Positions 1-7,991 are shown, counted from the stretch's first letter. The stretch: DNA of 22,386 bases from JBEIFW01 sp044370695 (GCA_044370695.1 JBILVB010000048.1:1-22386); one strand, 5' to 3'. Numbers and translations: made by a program. Notes: generated from the sequence alone by a model not told the origin.

Positions 1-2300
1 TCCTCGGTGACCAGGGGCAGCAGCGGCGCCGCCAGCCGGCACACGGTCACCAGCGCGGTGTGGAGCGTGTCGACGGCGTCGGCCTCGCCCGACCAGAACC
101 GGTCACGGCTCCGCCGCACGTACCAGTTGGTCAAGGTGTCGAGGAAGGTGCGCACGTGGGCGCACGCGCCGAACAGGTCGTAGGCGTCCATCGCGGCCGT
201 CATGTCGAGCGTCAGCCCGTGCAGCTTCGCGAGCAGGTAGCGGTCGAGCACGTGGGACGAGTCGGTCCGCAGGACCGGCTCGTGGCCGTCCGCCGGCGCG
301 TACAGCGACAGGAAGTACCACGCGTTCCACAACGGCAGCACCACTTGGCGCAGCGCTTCGCGGATCCCCTGCTCGGTCACGACGAGGTCCGAGCCACGCA
401 GGATCGCCGACGACAGCAGGAACCAGCGCATCGCGTCGGAGCCGTACGTGTCGAACATCTCGTACGGATCCGGGTAGTTGCGCAGGCTCTTGGACATCTT
501 CTGACCGTCGTTGCCGAGCACGATCCCGTGCGCCACGCACGTGGCGAACGAGGGCCGGTCGAACAGCGCCGTCGCCAACACGTGCAGCGTGTAGAACCAG
601 CCCCGGGTCTGCCCGATGTACTCGACGATGAAGTCGCCCGGATAGTGGTGCTCGAACCAGTCCCGGTTCTCGAACGGGTAGTGGACCTGGGCGAACGGCA
701 TCGACCCCGACTCGAACCAGCAGTCGAGCACCTCGGACACCCGACGCATCGTCGAACGTCCCGTCGGGTCGTCGGGGTTCGGTCGCACCAGGTCGTCGAC
801 CGCTGGGCGGTGCAGGTCGGTGAGGCGCACGCCGAAGTCCCGCTCGATCTCCGCCAGGCTGCCGTACACGTCGATGCGCGGGTGGTCCGGGTCGTCGGAG
901 CGCCACACCGGGATCGGTGAGCCCCAGAAGCGGTTGCGGGAGATCGACCAGTCGCGGGCGTTCTCCAGCCACTTGCCGAAACTGCCGTCGCGCACGTGCT
1001 CGGGCACCCAGCGAATCCGCTGGTTGAGCTCCACCATCCGGTCACGAATCGCGGTCACCCGCACGAACCACGACGAGATCGCTCGGTAGACCAAGGGCTG
1101 CGCACAGCGCCAGCAGTGGGGGTAGGCGTGGTCGTAGCTGTCGTGACGGACCACGACGCCGCGCTCTTTCAGGTGGCGGATCACCTCCGGGTTGGCGTCG
1201 AACACGTGCACACCGGCCCACGGGGCGACCTCGGCGGTGTAGCGGCCCTGGCCGTCCATGGGGACCACCACCTCGATACCGGCTGCGGTGCAGGCGAGTT
1301 GATCGTCCTCGCCGAAACCGGGCGCCAGGTGCACCACGCCGGTGCCGTCCTCGGTGGTGACGAACTCCGCACCGAGCACGACGAAGGCCCGCTCGGCCGT
1401 CGCGAAGAAGTCGAACAGCGGCCGGTACCGCCGCCCCACCAACTCCGACCCGCGGAGCGTCCCGACCCGCTCGGCGCCGGCGAGCTGGTTCGCGTAGGCC
1501 CCGAGCCGGGCCTCGGCCAGCACGTACCGGTGCTCGCCGTCAGCGACCACCGCGTAGTCGACCTCGGGATTGACGGCGAGCGCCAGGTTGGCCGGCAGCG
1601 TCCACGGGGTGGTCGTCCAGGCCAGGATCCGCTCGCCGCTATCGAGCTCGAACCACACCGTGAGCGCCGGGTCCTGCCGGTTGCGATAGACGTCGTCCAT
1701 CCGGGTCTCGGTGTTGCTCAGCGGCGTCTCGCACCGCCAGCAGTACGGCAGCACCCGGAAGCCCTCGTAGACGAGGCCCTTGTCCCACAACGCCTTGAAC
1801 GCCCACATGACCGATTCCATGTACGGCAGGTCGAGCGTCTTGTAATCGTCGTCGAAATCGACCCACCGAGCCTGGCGGTGGACGTACCGCTCCCACTCGT
1901 CGGTGTAGCGCAGCACGCTGGCCCGGCACGCGTCGTTGAACGCGCCGACACCCATCTCGAGGATGTCACGACGGGTTCGCAGGCCGAGCTGGCGTTCTGC
2001 CTCCACCTCGGCAGGCAGGCCGTGGCAGTCCCAGCCGAAGCGGCGCTCCACCCGCTGACCCCGCATGGTGCGGTAGCGGGGCACGACGTCCTTCACGTAC
2101 CCGGTCAGCAGGTGGCCGTAGTGCGGCAAGCCGTTCGCGAACGGCGGCCCGTCGTAGAAGACGAACTCGTTGGCCCCGTCCACCCCGGCGGGCCGAGCCG
2201 CCACCGAGGCCCGGAACGTGTCGCCCTCGTCCCAGGACGCGAGCACGCGGCGTTCGAGCTCGGGGAACGAGGGGGAAGGGTCGACCTTGGGATAGCGCAC
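1..2300 (-). CDS. ileS: isoleucyl-tRNA synthetase, N-terminal 766 residues (runs off left edge)
   Basis: Class I aminoacyl-tRNA synthetase that charges tRNA-Ile in the cytosol. The frame is open from a GTG at 2300 to the window edge, so the C-terminal part, including the anticodon-binding region, is outside the window. Residues 60-63 are HYGH, the class I HIGH motif, in the context PPFANGLPHYGH. The CP1 editing domain shows WTTTPWTLPAN from residue 228. KMSKS lies at residues 601-605 (486-500). The PHYGH form is typical of the eukaryote-like type 2 IleRS known from mycobacteria, which is generally mupirocin-tolerant; assignment to that type is inferred from the motif. The GTG start gives MRYPKVDPSP; no strong ribosome binding site precedes it, so the start is only probable. 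It follows divIVA after 46 bp and probably belongs to the same transcription unit or has its own weak promoter. Confidence 0.95.
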   Translation of the reverse strand, partial: MRYPKVDPSPSFPELERRVLASWDEGDTFRASVAARPAGVDGANEFVFYDGPPFANGLPHYGHLLTGYVKDVVPRYRTMRGQRVERRFGWDCHGLPAEVEAERQLGLRTRRDILEMGVGAFNDACRASVLRYTDEWERYVHRQARWVDFDDDYKTLDLPYMESVMWAFKALWDKGLVYEGFRVLPYCWRCETPLSNTETRMDDVYRNRQDPALTVWFELDSGERILAWTTTPWTLPANLALAVNPEVDYAVVADGEHRYVLAEARLGAYANQLAGAERVGTLRGSELVGRRYRPLFDFFATAERAFVVLGAEFVTTEDGTGVVHLAPGFGEDDQLACTAAGIEVVVPMDGQGRYTAEVAPWAGVHVFDANPEVIRHLKERGVVVRHDSYDHAYPHCWRCAQPLVYRAISSWFVRVTAIRDRMVELNQRIRWVPEHVRDGSFGKWLENARDWSISRNRFWGSPIPVWRSDDPDHPRIDVYGSLAEIERDFGVRLTDLHRPAVDDLVRPNPDDPTGRSTMRRVSEVLDCWFESGSMPFAQVHYPFENRDWFEHHYPGDFIVEYIGQTRGWFYTLHVLATALFDRPSFATCVAHGIVLGNDGQKMSKSLRNYPDPYEMFDTYGSDAMRWFLLSSAILRGSDLVVTEQGIREALRQVVLPLWNAWYFLSLYAPADGHEPVLRTDSSHVLDRYLLAKLHGLTLDMTAAMDAYDLFGACAHVRTFLDTLTNWYVRRSRDRFWSGEADAVDTLHTALVTVCRLAAPLLPLVTE

Positions 2301-2346
2301 AGGGTCACGAATCGTACCGGCCGCGCTGCGCCGGACCGGGTTTGCG

Positions 2347-3072
2347 TCAGGCGCTCGGTCCCGGCCGCCAGCGGCCCTCGTCGGATTCGTCGGCCGGTGT
2401 CGCGTCGCTCGATCCGAAGCCGACGGCCACCGGTACCGCCGGCGGTGCCACCGGCTCGGGCGACGGCCCGTCGGGCGACTCGGCCCGGGCCGGCTCCGCC
2501 CGCGGGGCGTCGAGGGACGCGCTCGCTGCGAGCACCTCGTGGAGCCGGTCGATCGCCACGCGGACCTGTTCGCGCTGCAGGACCAGCGACCGCTCGATGC
2601 GATCGAGATCGGCTTGGACCCGGTCACGCCGCTGCAGCAGGTCGCGCAGCTCGGCGTCGACCCGGTTGCGCTCGTCCTCGCCGCGCCGGCGCGCCTCGGT
2701 CTCGGCCCGCACGATGCGTTCGGCCGCCTTCGACTCGGCGTCGTTGGCCATGGCCTGGGCCCGGTCCTCGGCAGCGGCGATGATCGACGCCGCTTGGTTG
2801 CGGGCCTCCGCGATCGCGGCGTCGGCGGTGCGCTGGGCGAGCACGAGGGCGCGCGAGATGGACTCGGCATCGGTGTCGGGAGCCGGGCGGGGCAGCTCGG
2901 CGAGGCGGGCCTGCGCCTGGCGGGTCCGGTTCTGCTCCTCGGCGATCTGCGCCTTCATCAGCTCGACCCCGCGAGCGATCTGCCCCAGGAACGAACGGAC
3001 CTGGCCGGTGTCGTAGCCCTTGCGGACCTGATCGAACTCGACCCCGGTGATGGCGGCAGGACTGAGCTCCAT
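2347..3072 (-). CDS. divIVA: DivIVA/Wag31-like coiled-coil polar and septal protein
   Basis: A 241-aa protein that probably marks curved membrane at poles and septum and recruits wall-growth factors. The N-terminus, MELSPAAITGVEFDQVRKGY, fits the DivIVA membrane-binding domain, followed by DTGQVRSFLG. Residues of about 30-170 are a long charged coiled coil rich in E, R, A and Q. The last ~50 residues are Pro/Ala-rich and probably disordered. I chose ATG 3072 over an upstream ATG at 3099 because it starts exactly at the family N-terminus. An AGGG stretch lies 8 nt before it, and the TAGGGT hexamer at the same place could instead be a -10 box. The gene follows yggT by 93 bp and precedes ileS, the usual 3' end of Gram-positive dcw clusters. 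It is shorter than mycobacterial Wag31 in the conserved part, so a divergent DivIVA-domain paralogue is possible. Confidence 0.88.
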   Translation of the reverse strand: MELSPAAITGVEFDQVRKGYDTGQVRSFLGQIARGVELMKAQIAEEQNRTRQAQARLAELPRPAPDTDAESISRALVLAQRTADAAIAEARNQAASIIAAAEDRAQAMANDAESKAAERIVRAETEARRRGEDERNRVDAELRDLLQRRDRVQADLDRIERSLVLQREQVRVAIDRLHEVLAASASLDAPRAEPARAESPDGPSPEPVAPPAVPVAVGFGSSDATPADESDEGRWRPGPSA

Positions 3073-3079
3073 GCCCGAC

Positions 3080-3085
3080 ACCCTA
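3080..3085 (-). promoter_or_regulatory. possible -10 box (TAGGGT) or Shine-Dalgarno just upstream of divIVA
   Basis: On the minus strand TAGGGT ends 7 nt before the divIVA ATG. A TANNNT hexamer at this distance would put the transcription start on or next to the ATG (leaderless mRNA, common in actinobacteria). No convincing -35 is visible 16-19 nt upstream. The AGGG inside the same hexamer could serve as a ribosome binding site instead. The 93-bp gap also holds a CCACC-GCTCAG-GGTGG hairpin upstream of it. Confidence 0.3.
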
Positions 3086-3165
3086 CGTTGACCGACCACC
3101 CTGAGCGGTGGATCGGCCCCGAATTGATGCGATCGGGACGGGACGGGCGACCACCCGGCGCCGGG

Positions 3166-3423
3166 TCAGAACGTGCAGCCGAGAATCAGACGGCGCACGA
3201 CGATGTCGAGCGTGAGCAGCACGACGAGCGGCGACAGATCGAGGAAACCGGTCGAGGGCAGGACCCGTCGGATCGGGCCGAGCACCGGTTCGGTGATCTT
3301 CACGAGGAGATCCGAGAGCTGGCGCCCGACACCCCCGGACGACATCGGGAACCACGACAGGATGATCCGGCCGAGGATCGAGAGTTGGTACAGCAGGACG
3401 AGCCAGCACAGGAGCTCGAGCAT
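3166..3423 (-). CDS. YggT family small membrane protein
   Basis: An 85-aa integral membrane protein of the YggT family, found beside sepF in many Gram-positive bacteria and cyanobacteria. Its biochemical role is unknown; a link to division or membrane organisation is inferred from position. Two hydrophobic segments are visible, about residues 2-25 and 62-83. Between them is the conserved-type stretch ITEPVLGPIRRVLP. ILSWFPM follows the first segment, as is typical of the family. ATG 3423 is preceded by GAGG at 6-nt spacing, which supports this start. The gene lies 22 bp after sepF and 93 bp before divIVA. Confidence 0.9.
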   Translation of the reverse strand: MLELLCWLVLLYQLSILGRIILSWFPMSSGGVGRQLSDLLVKITEPVLGPIRRVLPSTGFLDLSPLVVLLTLDIVVRRLILGCTF

Positions 3424-3445
3424 CGAGAACCTCGTTCGGGGACGA

Positions 3446-3982
3446 TCACTCGTCGGACAGGGAGCGCCGGTCCTCCGGCGCGACCAACACGTTGGCCGGA
3501 GTGAGCAGGTACACCCCGCTGCCGACCTTCTCCATCGTGCCGCCGAGGCCGTAGCACAGGCCGCTCGCGAAATCGATCAACCGGCGGGACAGGTCGCGAT
3601 CGACGCCTTCGAGGTTCACGATGACCGGCTGGCCGTCTTTGAACTTGTCGGCGACCTCTTGCGCCTGGTCGAACCGGCGGGGCCGCACCGTGTGGGGGCG
3701 GGCCTGCGCAGGGGCCGCCACCGGACGGACCGCGGAGCCGGTGTTGCGACGTACGTTCACCCCGTTCACCTCAGGTTCAGCGGGGACCGAGCGCATCCCG
3801 GCGGGTTCGGGCGGGCGGACCGGGAGACGCGTCGGCCCGGTCGGCATGGGAATCGGCTCCGACGGGTCGTAGCCGCGACCGCCCCGACCGGCGGGCCGGT
3901 CGTCCTCGACCGGCAGATAGTCGTCGTAGGCGTCGTCGGGGCCGAGCCCGAGGTAGTTCGACACCTTCTTCCACACGGACAT
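3446..3982 (-). CDS. sepF: SepF, FtsZ-ring membrane anchor
   Basis: A 178-aa cytoplasmic cell-division protein that tethers FtsZ polymers to the membrane. It is the usual replacement for FtsA in actinobacteria, and no ftsA is present here. The N-terminus MSVWKKVSNYLGLG is a short amphipathic membrane-binding helix. Residues of about 20-95 are a Pro/Arg-rich linker. Residues of about 97-175 form the SepF domain, with FDQAQEVADKFKDGQPVIVN and the core DLSRRLIDFASGLCYGLGG. ATG 3982 has GAGGAG about 4 nt upstream. The gene starts 16 bp after the yggS-type gene and is followed by yggT. Its partner motif is the FtsZ C-terminal tail DDDFDVPSFLK, encoded two genes upstream. Confidence 0.96.
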   Translation of the reverse strand: MSVWKKVSNYLGLGPDDAYDDYLPVEDDRPAGRGGRGYDPSEPIPMPTGPTRLPVRPPEPAGMRSVPAEPEVNGVNVRRNTGSAVRPVAAPAQARPHTVRPRRFDQAQEVADKFKDGQPVIVNLEGVDRDLSRRLIDFASGLCYGLGGTMEKVGSGVYLLTPANVLVAPEDRRSLSDE

Positions 3983-3998
3983 AGCGCTCCTCGTCCGC

Positions 3999-4697
3999 TC
4001 AGGCTACCGCGGGGACCCCGTCCGGACGCGGACGGTCACCGAACAAGGCGCTCCCGACACGGACCATGGTCGACCCCTCCTCGATCGCGACCTCGAGGTC
4101 GCCCGACATCCCCATCGAGCACACGGGCAACGCCAGCCGATCCACGAGCGAGCGCAGCAGACGGAATCCCGGCCGAGCCCGTTCGGGCGGTCCGGTACGC
4201 CCGACGGCCATGAGGCCCGCCACCTCGAGGCCCGCGGCGCGGGCGGCGTCCACGAGCCCGTCGACCGCACCCGGGACGCAGCCGCCCTTGGCGGGCTCGT
4301 CGGAGACGTTCACCTGCACCAGCACCGTCGCCCCGGGGGCGGCCCGGGCCAGCGGCGCGACGAGCGATGGTCGGTCGACCGACTGCCAGCAGTCGACGGC
4401 GCCGGCCAGGGAGCGCACCTTGTTCGACTGGAGTCGTCCGACGAAGTGGATCCGGGGCCGTGCGACCCCGACCGGAAGGGTCAGCCCGTCGATCTTGGCG
4501 AGTAGCTCCTGCGCGTAGTTCTCCCCGACGTCGGCAACCCCGGCGGCGGCGGCTGCTGCGATCGCGTCGGCACCGAACCCCTTCGTCACGGCGACCAGGC
4601 ACACCTCCCGCCCCGGCGCGCGTGCCCGGATCCGCTCCCGGATCGCCTCGACCCGGATCGCGACGGCTGCGGGATCGATGCCGCCGGCAGCGGTCAC
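3999..4697 (-). CDS. YggS/YlmE-type pyridoxal phosphate homeostasis protein
   Basis: A 232-aa PLP-binding alanine-racemase-fold protein of the YggS/PROSC family, thought to buffer free pyridoxal 5'-phosphate; it has no known racemase activity. The PLP lysine is Lys39 in LVAVTKG. Further family motifs are GENYAQELLAK, HFVGRLQSNK, CWQSVDRP, VNVSDEPAKGG, and the phosphate-binding end MGMSGDLEVAIEEGSTMVRVG. The length is normal. It starts with GTG 4697, 3 bp after the ftsZ stop, and ends 16 bp before sepF. This ftsZ-yggS-sepF-yggT-divIVA order is standard in Gram-positive bacteria. Translational coupling to ftsZ is likely from the spacing. Confidence 0.94.
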   Translation of the reverse strand: MTAAGGIDPAAVAIRVEAIRERIRARAPGREVCLVAVTKGFGADAIAAAAAAGVADVGENYAQELLAKIDGLTLPVGVARPRIHFVGRLQSNKVRSLAGAVDCWQSVDRPSLVAPLARAAPGATVLVQVNVSDEPAKGGCVPGAVDGLVDAARAAGLEVAGLMAVGRTGPPERARPGFRLLRSLVDRLALPVCSMGMSGDLEVAIEEGSTMVRVGSALFGDRPRPDGVPAVA

Positions 4698-4700
4698 CGG

Positions 4701-5795
4701 CTACTTCAGGAACGACGGGACGTCGAAGTCGTCGTCCCCGCCGAGCGGATCGCCGTCGCCGAACAGGTCGCGCACCGGGGCGAGGTCGCGGTCGACACCA
4801 AGCCGCGGCTCGCGCGGCTCGCGCGCGCTGGTCGGGCCGAGCCCCTCGGGCCGATCGAACCCGGCGGCGATCACCGTGACCTTGACCTCGTCGCCCATCT
4901 CGTCGTCGATGACGGTGCCGAAGATGATGTTGGCGTCCTGATGCGCCACGCCGTGCACGATCTCGGCGGCGGCGTTCACCTCGAACAACCCGAGGTTCGA
5001 CGGGCCCGTGATGTTCAACAGGATGCCCCGAGCCCCGTCGATGGCGGCTTCGAGCAGCGGGCTCGAGATCGCCGCCTTGGCCGCCGTGACCGCACGCTGA
5101 TCGCCCGAGGCCTGCCCGATGCCCATGAGCGCCGAGCCGGCGTTGGACAGGATCATCTTCACGTCGGCGAAGTCCGTGTTGATGAGACCGGGCGTCGTGA
5201 TCAGGTTCGTGATGCCCGAGACGCCCTGGAGCAGGACCTCGTCGGCGGTCTTGAACGCCGACAGCACCGAGGTCTTTTCGTTCGCCACGGTGAGCAGCCG
5301 GTCGTTCGGGATCACGATGAGCGTGTCGACCTTCTCCTTCAGCCGCTGTATCCCCTGTTCGGCCTGCACCGCCCGCCGTCGGCCCTCGAACGAGAACGGG
5401 CGCGTGACGACGCCGATCGCGAGCGCACCGAGCCCCCGGGCGATCTCGGCGACGACCGGGGCGCCGCCGGTGCCGGTTCCACCACCTTCGCCTGCGGTGA
5501 TGAACACCATGTCGGAGCCCTTGATGATCTCCTCGATCTCGTCACGGTGCGCCTCGGCGGCCTGGCGCCCCACCTCCGGATCGCTGCCCGCACCGAGGCC
5601 ACGGGTCAGCTCCCGGCCGATGTCGAGCTTCACGTCGGCGTCGCTCATCAACAGCGCCTGCGCGTCGGTGTTGACCGCGATGAACTCGACGCCTTTCAGG
5701 CCGGCGTCGATCATGCGGTTGACGGCGTTGACGCCGCCTCCGCCGACGCCGATCACCTTGATGACGGCCAGATAGTTCTGGGGTGAGCCGGCCAT
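4701..5795 (-). CDS. ftsZ: FtsZ, tubulin-like division GTPase
   Basis: A 364-aa GTPase that polymerises at mid-cell into the Z ring and scaffolds the divisome. The N-terminal Rossmann part has KVIGVGGGGVNAVNRM at residues 13-28 and the tubulin signature GGGTGTG at 104-110. The T7 catalytic loop is NTDFADV at 206-212, with Asp208 and Asp211; Thr replaces the more usual Leu or Val at its second position. After an acidic linker (about 315-352) the protein ends in DDDFDVPSFLK, the conserved C-terminal peptide that binds SepF. ATG 5795 is chosen; a TTG at 5804 would lie only 2 nt from the GGAGG at 5807-5811, whereas the ATG is 11 nt away. It lies 166 bp after ftsQ, the largest internal gap of the cluster apart from mraZ-rsmH. 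Confidence 0.98.
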   Translation of the reverse strand: MAGSPQNYLAVIKVIGVGGGGVNAVNRMIDAGLKGVEFIAVNTDAQALLMSDADVKLDIGRELTRGLGAGSDPEVGRQAAEAHRDEIEEIIKGSDMVFITAGEGGGTGTGGAPVVAEIARGLGALAIGVVTRPFSFEGRRRAVQAEQGIQRLKEKVDTLIVIPNDRLLTVANEKTSVLSAFKTADEVLLQGVSGITNLITTPGLINTDFADVKMILSNAGSALMGIGQASGDQRAVTAAKAAISSPLLEAAIDGARGILLNITGPSNLGLFEVNAAAEIVHGVAHQDANIIFGTVIDDEMGDEVKVTVIAAGFDRPEGLGPTSAREPREPRLGVDRDLAPVRDLFGDGDPLGGDDDFDVPSFLK

Positions 5796-5800
5796 GGTGA

Positions 5801-5965
5801 TCAAGACCTCCAGGACGAGGGGATCGGACGGGGCGGAACGACTGGGCTGCGGGCGACCACGGTGTCGCGACCGTAGAGGGCGGGACGGGCGTCGAGCACG
5901 AGTGAACCCACGCCCGGCTCCGGTTTCGTTGCCGCCAGCGACCGGCGAGGTGCAACGGTGATCAC
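5801..5965 (-). CDS. candidate 54-aa small ORF bridging ftsQ and ftsZ
   Basis: I do not recognise this ORF. It starts with GTG 5965, whose GTGA overlaps the ftsQ stop codon, the same 4-bp coupling used at several other joints here. It ends in TGA at 5801, five bases before the ftsZ ATG. It contains the ftsZ ribosome binding site (GGAGG at 5807-5811) inside its last codons. The peptide starts MITVAPRRSLAATKPEPG, continues GSLVLDARPALYGRDTVVAR, and ends in a Pro-rich tail. No membrane segment is visible. G+C by codon position is about 72/65/76% by my hand count, so the coding bias is weaker than in the flanking genes. It could be a real small protein, a leader ORF that couples ftsZ translation to ftsQ, or chance in a noncoding leader. 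Confidence 0.35.
   Translation of the reverse strand: MITVAPRRSLAATKPEPGVGSLVLDARPALYGRDTVVARSPVVPPRPIPSSWRS
5807..5811 (-). promoter_or_regulatory. ribosome binding site of ftsZ (GGAGG)
   Basis: GGAGG on the minus strand, 11 nt before ATG 5795 and only 2 nt before the alternative TTG 5804, so it decides in favour of the ATG start. It lies within the last codons of the candidate small ORF. Confidence 0.7.
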
Positions 5966-7023
5966 GGCGCCGGCCTCGGCAGGGTCGGGCAGGCCGTGAT
6001 CGGTGCCAGCGTCACCGGCGACACCTGGACGTCGAGGACGTCGAAGGAACCGGCCGGGCAGCGTTCGAGGACGGTGAGCATCCGCAGCAGCTTCGCCCGC
6101 AGGTCGTCGGCGGTGCCGATCGTGACGAAGCCCTTCGGCGAGAGCTCGAGCACGACCCCCGAGACGGGATCGATACGGATCGCCGTCAGGTTCGCCAGCA
6201 GTTCCGCCGGGAGCAGCGCCGCGACGCCCGCTCCGACCACCACCCCGTCCGGGGCCAGCTGGCCACGCTCCACCGCCGTCTGCTCGGCGATGATCTGGGG
6301 GAACCCGGTCGGTCGGCCGGCGCTCTCGACGACCACCCGGCCGTCGCCGTCGACCACCCGCCACTGCCCGTCCTCGGCGCCGTACACGGCCACGGGGCGC
6401 CGCTCGCCGAGGTCGATGAGCAACCCGGAGGGCCAGGACCGGGTGACCGAGGCGCGCCTGATCCACGGCAACGACGTGAGGCGGCGCTCGAGGCCGTCGA
6501 TGTCCAGCCAGACGAGCGACCGGCCCCGCACCGGTCCGAGCACCTGCTCGAGCTCCTCGGCATCGGTACGTTCGGCACCGGTCACCTCGATCGAGTCGAT
6601 CGCGACGAGCGGCGAGCGCGTGACACCGTAGGTGAGCCCGATGGCCAGCAGCACCGAGCCGACCGCCGCCAGCACCCGGAGTCGCTTGCGGTTCCTGGCC
6701 ACGGCGACGTCACGGCGCCGGGCACTGATGCGCGGATCGACCGGTGGACCTGCCGGGGCCGGCGGCGCCGCACCGGCGGCCGAAGCCGTCGTGTCGGCGG
6801 CGGGAACCATCGTGTCGGCGGAACCGACGGCCGCACCGGCGATGGCGTCGGGTGCGACGACGGCCGGCGCGCCGCGGGCTGGGGTGACGTCCGGGTCGGC
6901 CGCCGGCCCGGCGAGCACCTCGGGGTCGTCGCCGGCCAGGAGCGCCACCACGTCGGGGGGCACCGGAAGCGACCCGGACGGATCGTCCGGCCCGTTGCGA
7001 ACCGCGTCGTCCACCAGGCTCAC
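5962..7023 (-). CDS. ftsQ: FtsQ/DivIB, bitopic divisome protein
   Basis: A 353-aa bitopic membrane protein linking early and late divisome parts; in the FtsQLB complex it helps activate septal wall synthesis. It has a long Ala/Pro-rich cytoplasmic tail (about residues 1-112), one membrane helix (about 115-135), and then an extracellular POTRA domain starting near 139. The latter carries LVAIDSIEVTGAERTD and the downstream pattern LPWIRRASVTRSWPSGLLID, as is typical. An FtsQ-type domain follows up to the C-terminus. The GTG start at 7023 overlaps the murB stop by 4 bp (GTGA). The cytoplasmic tail is much longer than in E. coli FtsQ but is of a kind seen in actinobacteria. The stop codon is in turn overlapped by the GTG of the candidate small ORF. 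Confidence 0.94.
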   Translation of the reverse strand: MSLVDDAVRNGPDDPSGSLPVPPDVVALLAGDDPEVLAGPAADPDVTPARGAPAVVAPDAIAGAAVGSADTMVPAADTTASAAGAAPPAPAGPPVDPRISARRRDVAVARNRKRLRVLAAVGSVLLAIGLTYGVTRSPLVAIDSIEVTGAERTDAEELEQVLGPVRGRSLVWLDIDGLERRLTSLPWIRRASVTRSWPSGLLIDLGERRPVAVYGAEDGQWRVVDGDGRVVVESAGRPTGFPQIIAEQTAVERGQLAPDGVVVGAGVAALLPAELLANLTAIRIDPVSGVVLELSPKGFVTIGTADDLRAKLLRMLTVLERCPAGSFDVLDVQVSPVTLAPITACPTLPRPAP

Positions 7024-7991
7024 CGCAGTGCCCCGGGCGACGAACCGGGTTCGCTCGCAGCGCGCTCGAAGCCGACGATGCGGTGCTCGCTGTGCAGCAC
7101 GAGGCCGCAGTAGTCGGCGACGCGCGCCTGCACGAGGTCGATGAGCGCCTTGACGTCTCCGGCGCGCCCGCCGTCGTCGACGACGATGAAGTTGGCGTGC
7201 TTCTCCGAGATCCGGGCCGAGCCGACACGGAGCCCCTTCAGACCGGCACGGTCGATCACCTCGCCCGCCGAGAGCACCCCCGGGACCGGGTTGACGAAGA
7301 CCGAGCCGCCGTTGTGGCCGCCGGGTTGATGCTCGCGTCGCCAGCGGACGATCTCGGCCAGCAGTGCGTCCCCCGCCTCACGCCGGCCGGGCGCCAGGGC
7401 CAGTTCGGCCGCCACCACCACCTGGGCGTCGCCGAGCGCCGAGCCCCGGAACCGCAGGGCGAGCGTGCTGGCGTCCACCCAACCATCCTCGCCGCTGCGC
7501 AGGTCGAGCACGTGGACCCTGCGCAGCGAGGCCGCCATGTCCGAGCCGTGCCCGCCTGCGTTCATGCGCACGGCGCCCCCGATCGTGCCCGGGACCCCGA
7601 CCGCCCATTCGAACCCGGTCAAGCCGGCGGCGACGGTCTGGCGGGCCACCACCGGCAGGGCGGCCGCCCCGCCGGCGACGACGGTCGTGTCCCGGAACGA
7701 CACGCGGCCCAGACCGGGGCCGAGCACCACGGCCAAGCCGGGGAACCCGTCGTCGGCGACCAGCAGGTTCGAACCCTTCCCCACCACCAGCACCGGCAGA
7801 CCGCTGGCCCGGAGCGCCTTCCCGGCGCACCGCAGCGCGTCGACGTCGTCGGCCACAACGCCGACGGCGGCCCGGCCGCCCACGCGGTAGGTGGTCAACG
7901 GGCCCAGTTCGAGTCCGTGCTCGGCCCGGGGTCCGAGCACGGCGACGGCGGCCGCCACGGCAGCGCCGAGCGCACCCGGCTGCGTCGTCAC
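7020..7991 (-). CDS. murB: UDP-N-acetylenolpyruvoylglucosamine reductase MurB
   Basis: A 323-aa FAD enzyme that reduces UDP-GlcNAc-enolpyruvate to UDP-MurNAc with NADPH in the cytosol. The FAD-binding part shows LTTYRVGGRA (residues 32-41), VVGKGSNLLV (69-78) and WAVGVPGTIGGAVRMNAG (129-146). The catalytic region has Arg182 in LRFRGS, the proton-donor Ser230 in GGSVFVNP, and Glu302 in HSEHRIVG. In many MurB proteins the serine motif reads GSVFKNP or GSFFKNP; here Val233 stands at the lysine position. The start overlaps the murC stop by 4 bp (ATGA), and the stop overlaps the ftsQ start by 4 bp. The length is typical of a short MurB form. Confidence 0.96.
   Translation of the reverse strand: MTTQPGALGAAVAAAVAVLGPRAEHGLELGPLTTYRVGGRAAVGVVADDVDALRCAGKALRASGLPVLVVGKGSNLLVADDGFPGLAVVLGPGLGRVSFRDTTVVAGGAAALPVVARQTVAAGLTGFEWAVGVPGTIGGAVRMNAGGHGSDMAASLRRVHVLDLRSGEDGWVDASTLALRFRGSALGDAQVVVAAELALAPGRREAGDALLAEIVRWRREHQPGGHNGGSVFVNPVPGVLSAGEVIDRAGLKGLRVGSARISEKHANFIVVDDGGRAGDVKALIDLVQARVADYCGLVLHSEHRIVGFERAASEPGSSPGALR

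Noticed and set aside
2301..2346. GC-rich inverted repeat between divIVA and ileS as terminator or T-box
   Set aside because: The stem is interrupted, there is no T-tract, and 46 bp is too short for a T-box leader.
996..2783. 595-codon plus-strand open frame antisense to ileS and divIVA
   Set aside because: Antisense shadow; it spans the boundary between two real genes and has no domain pattern.
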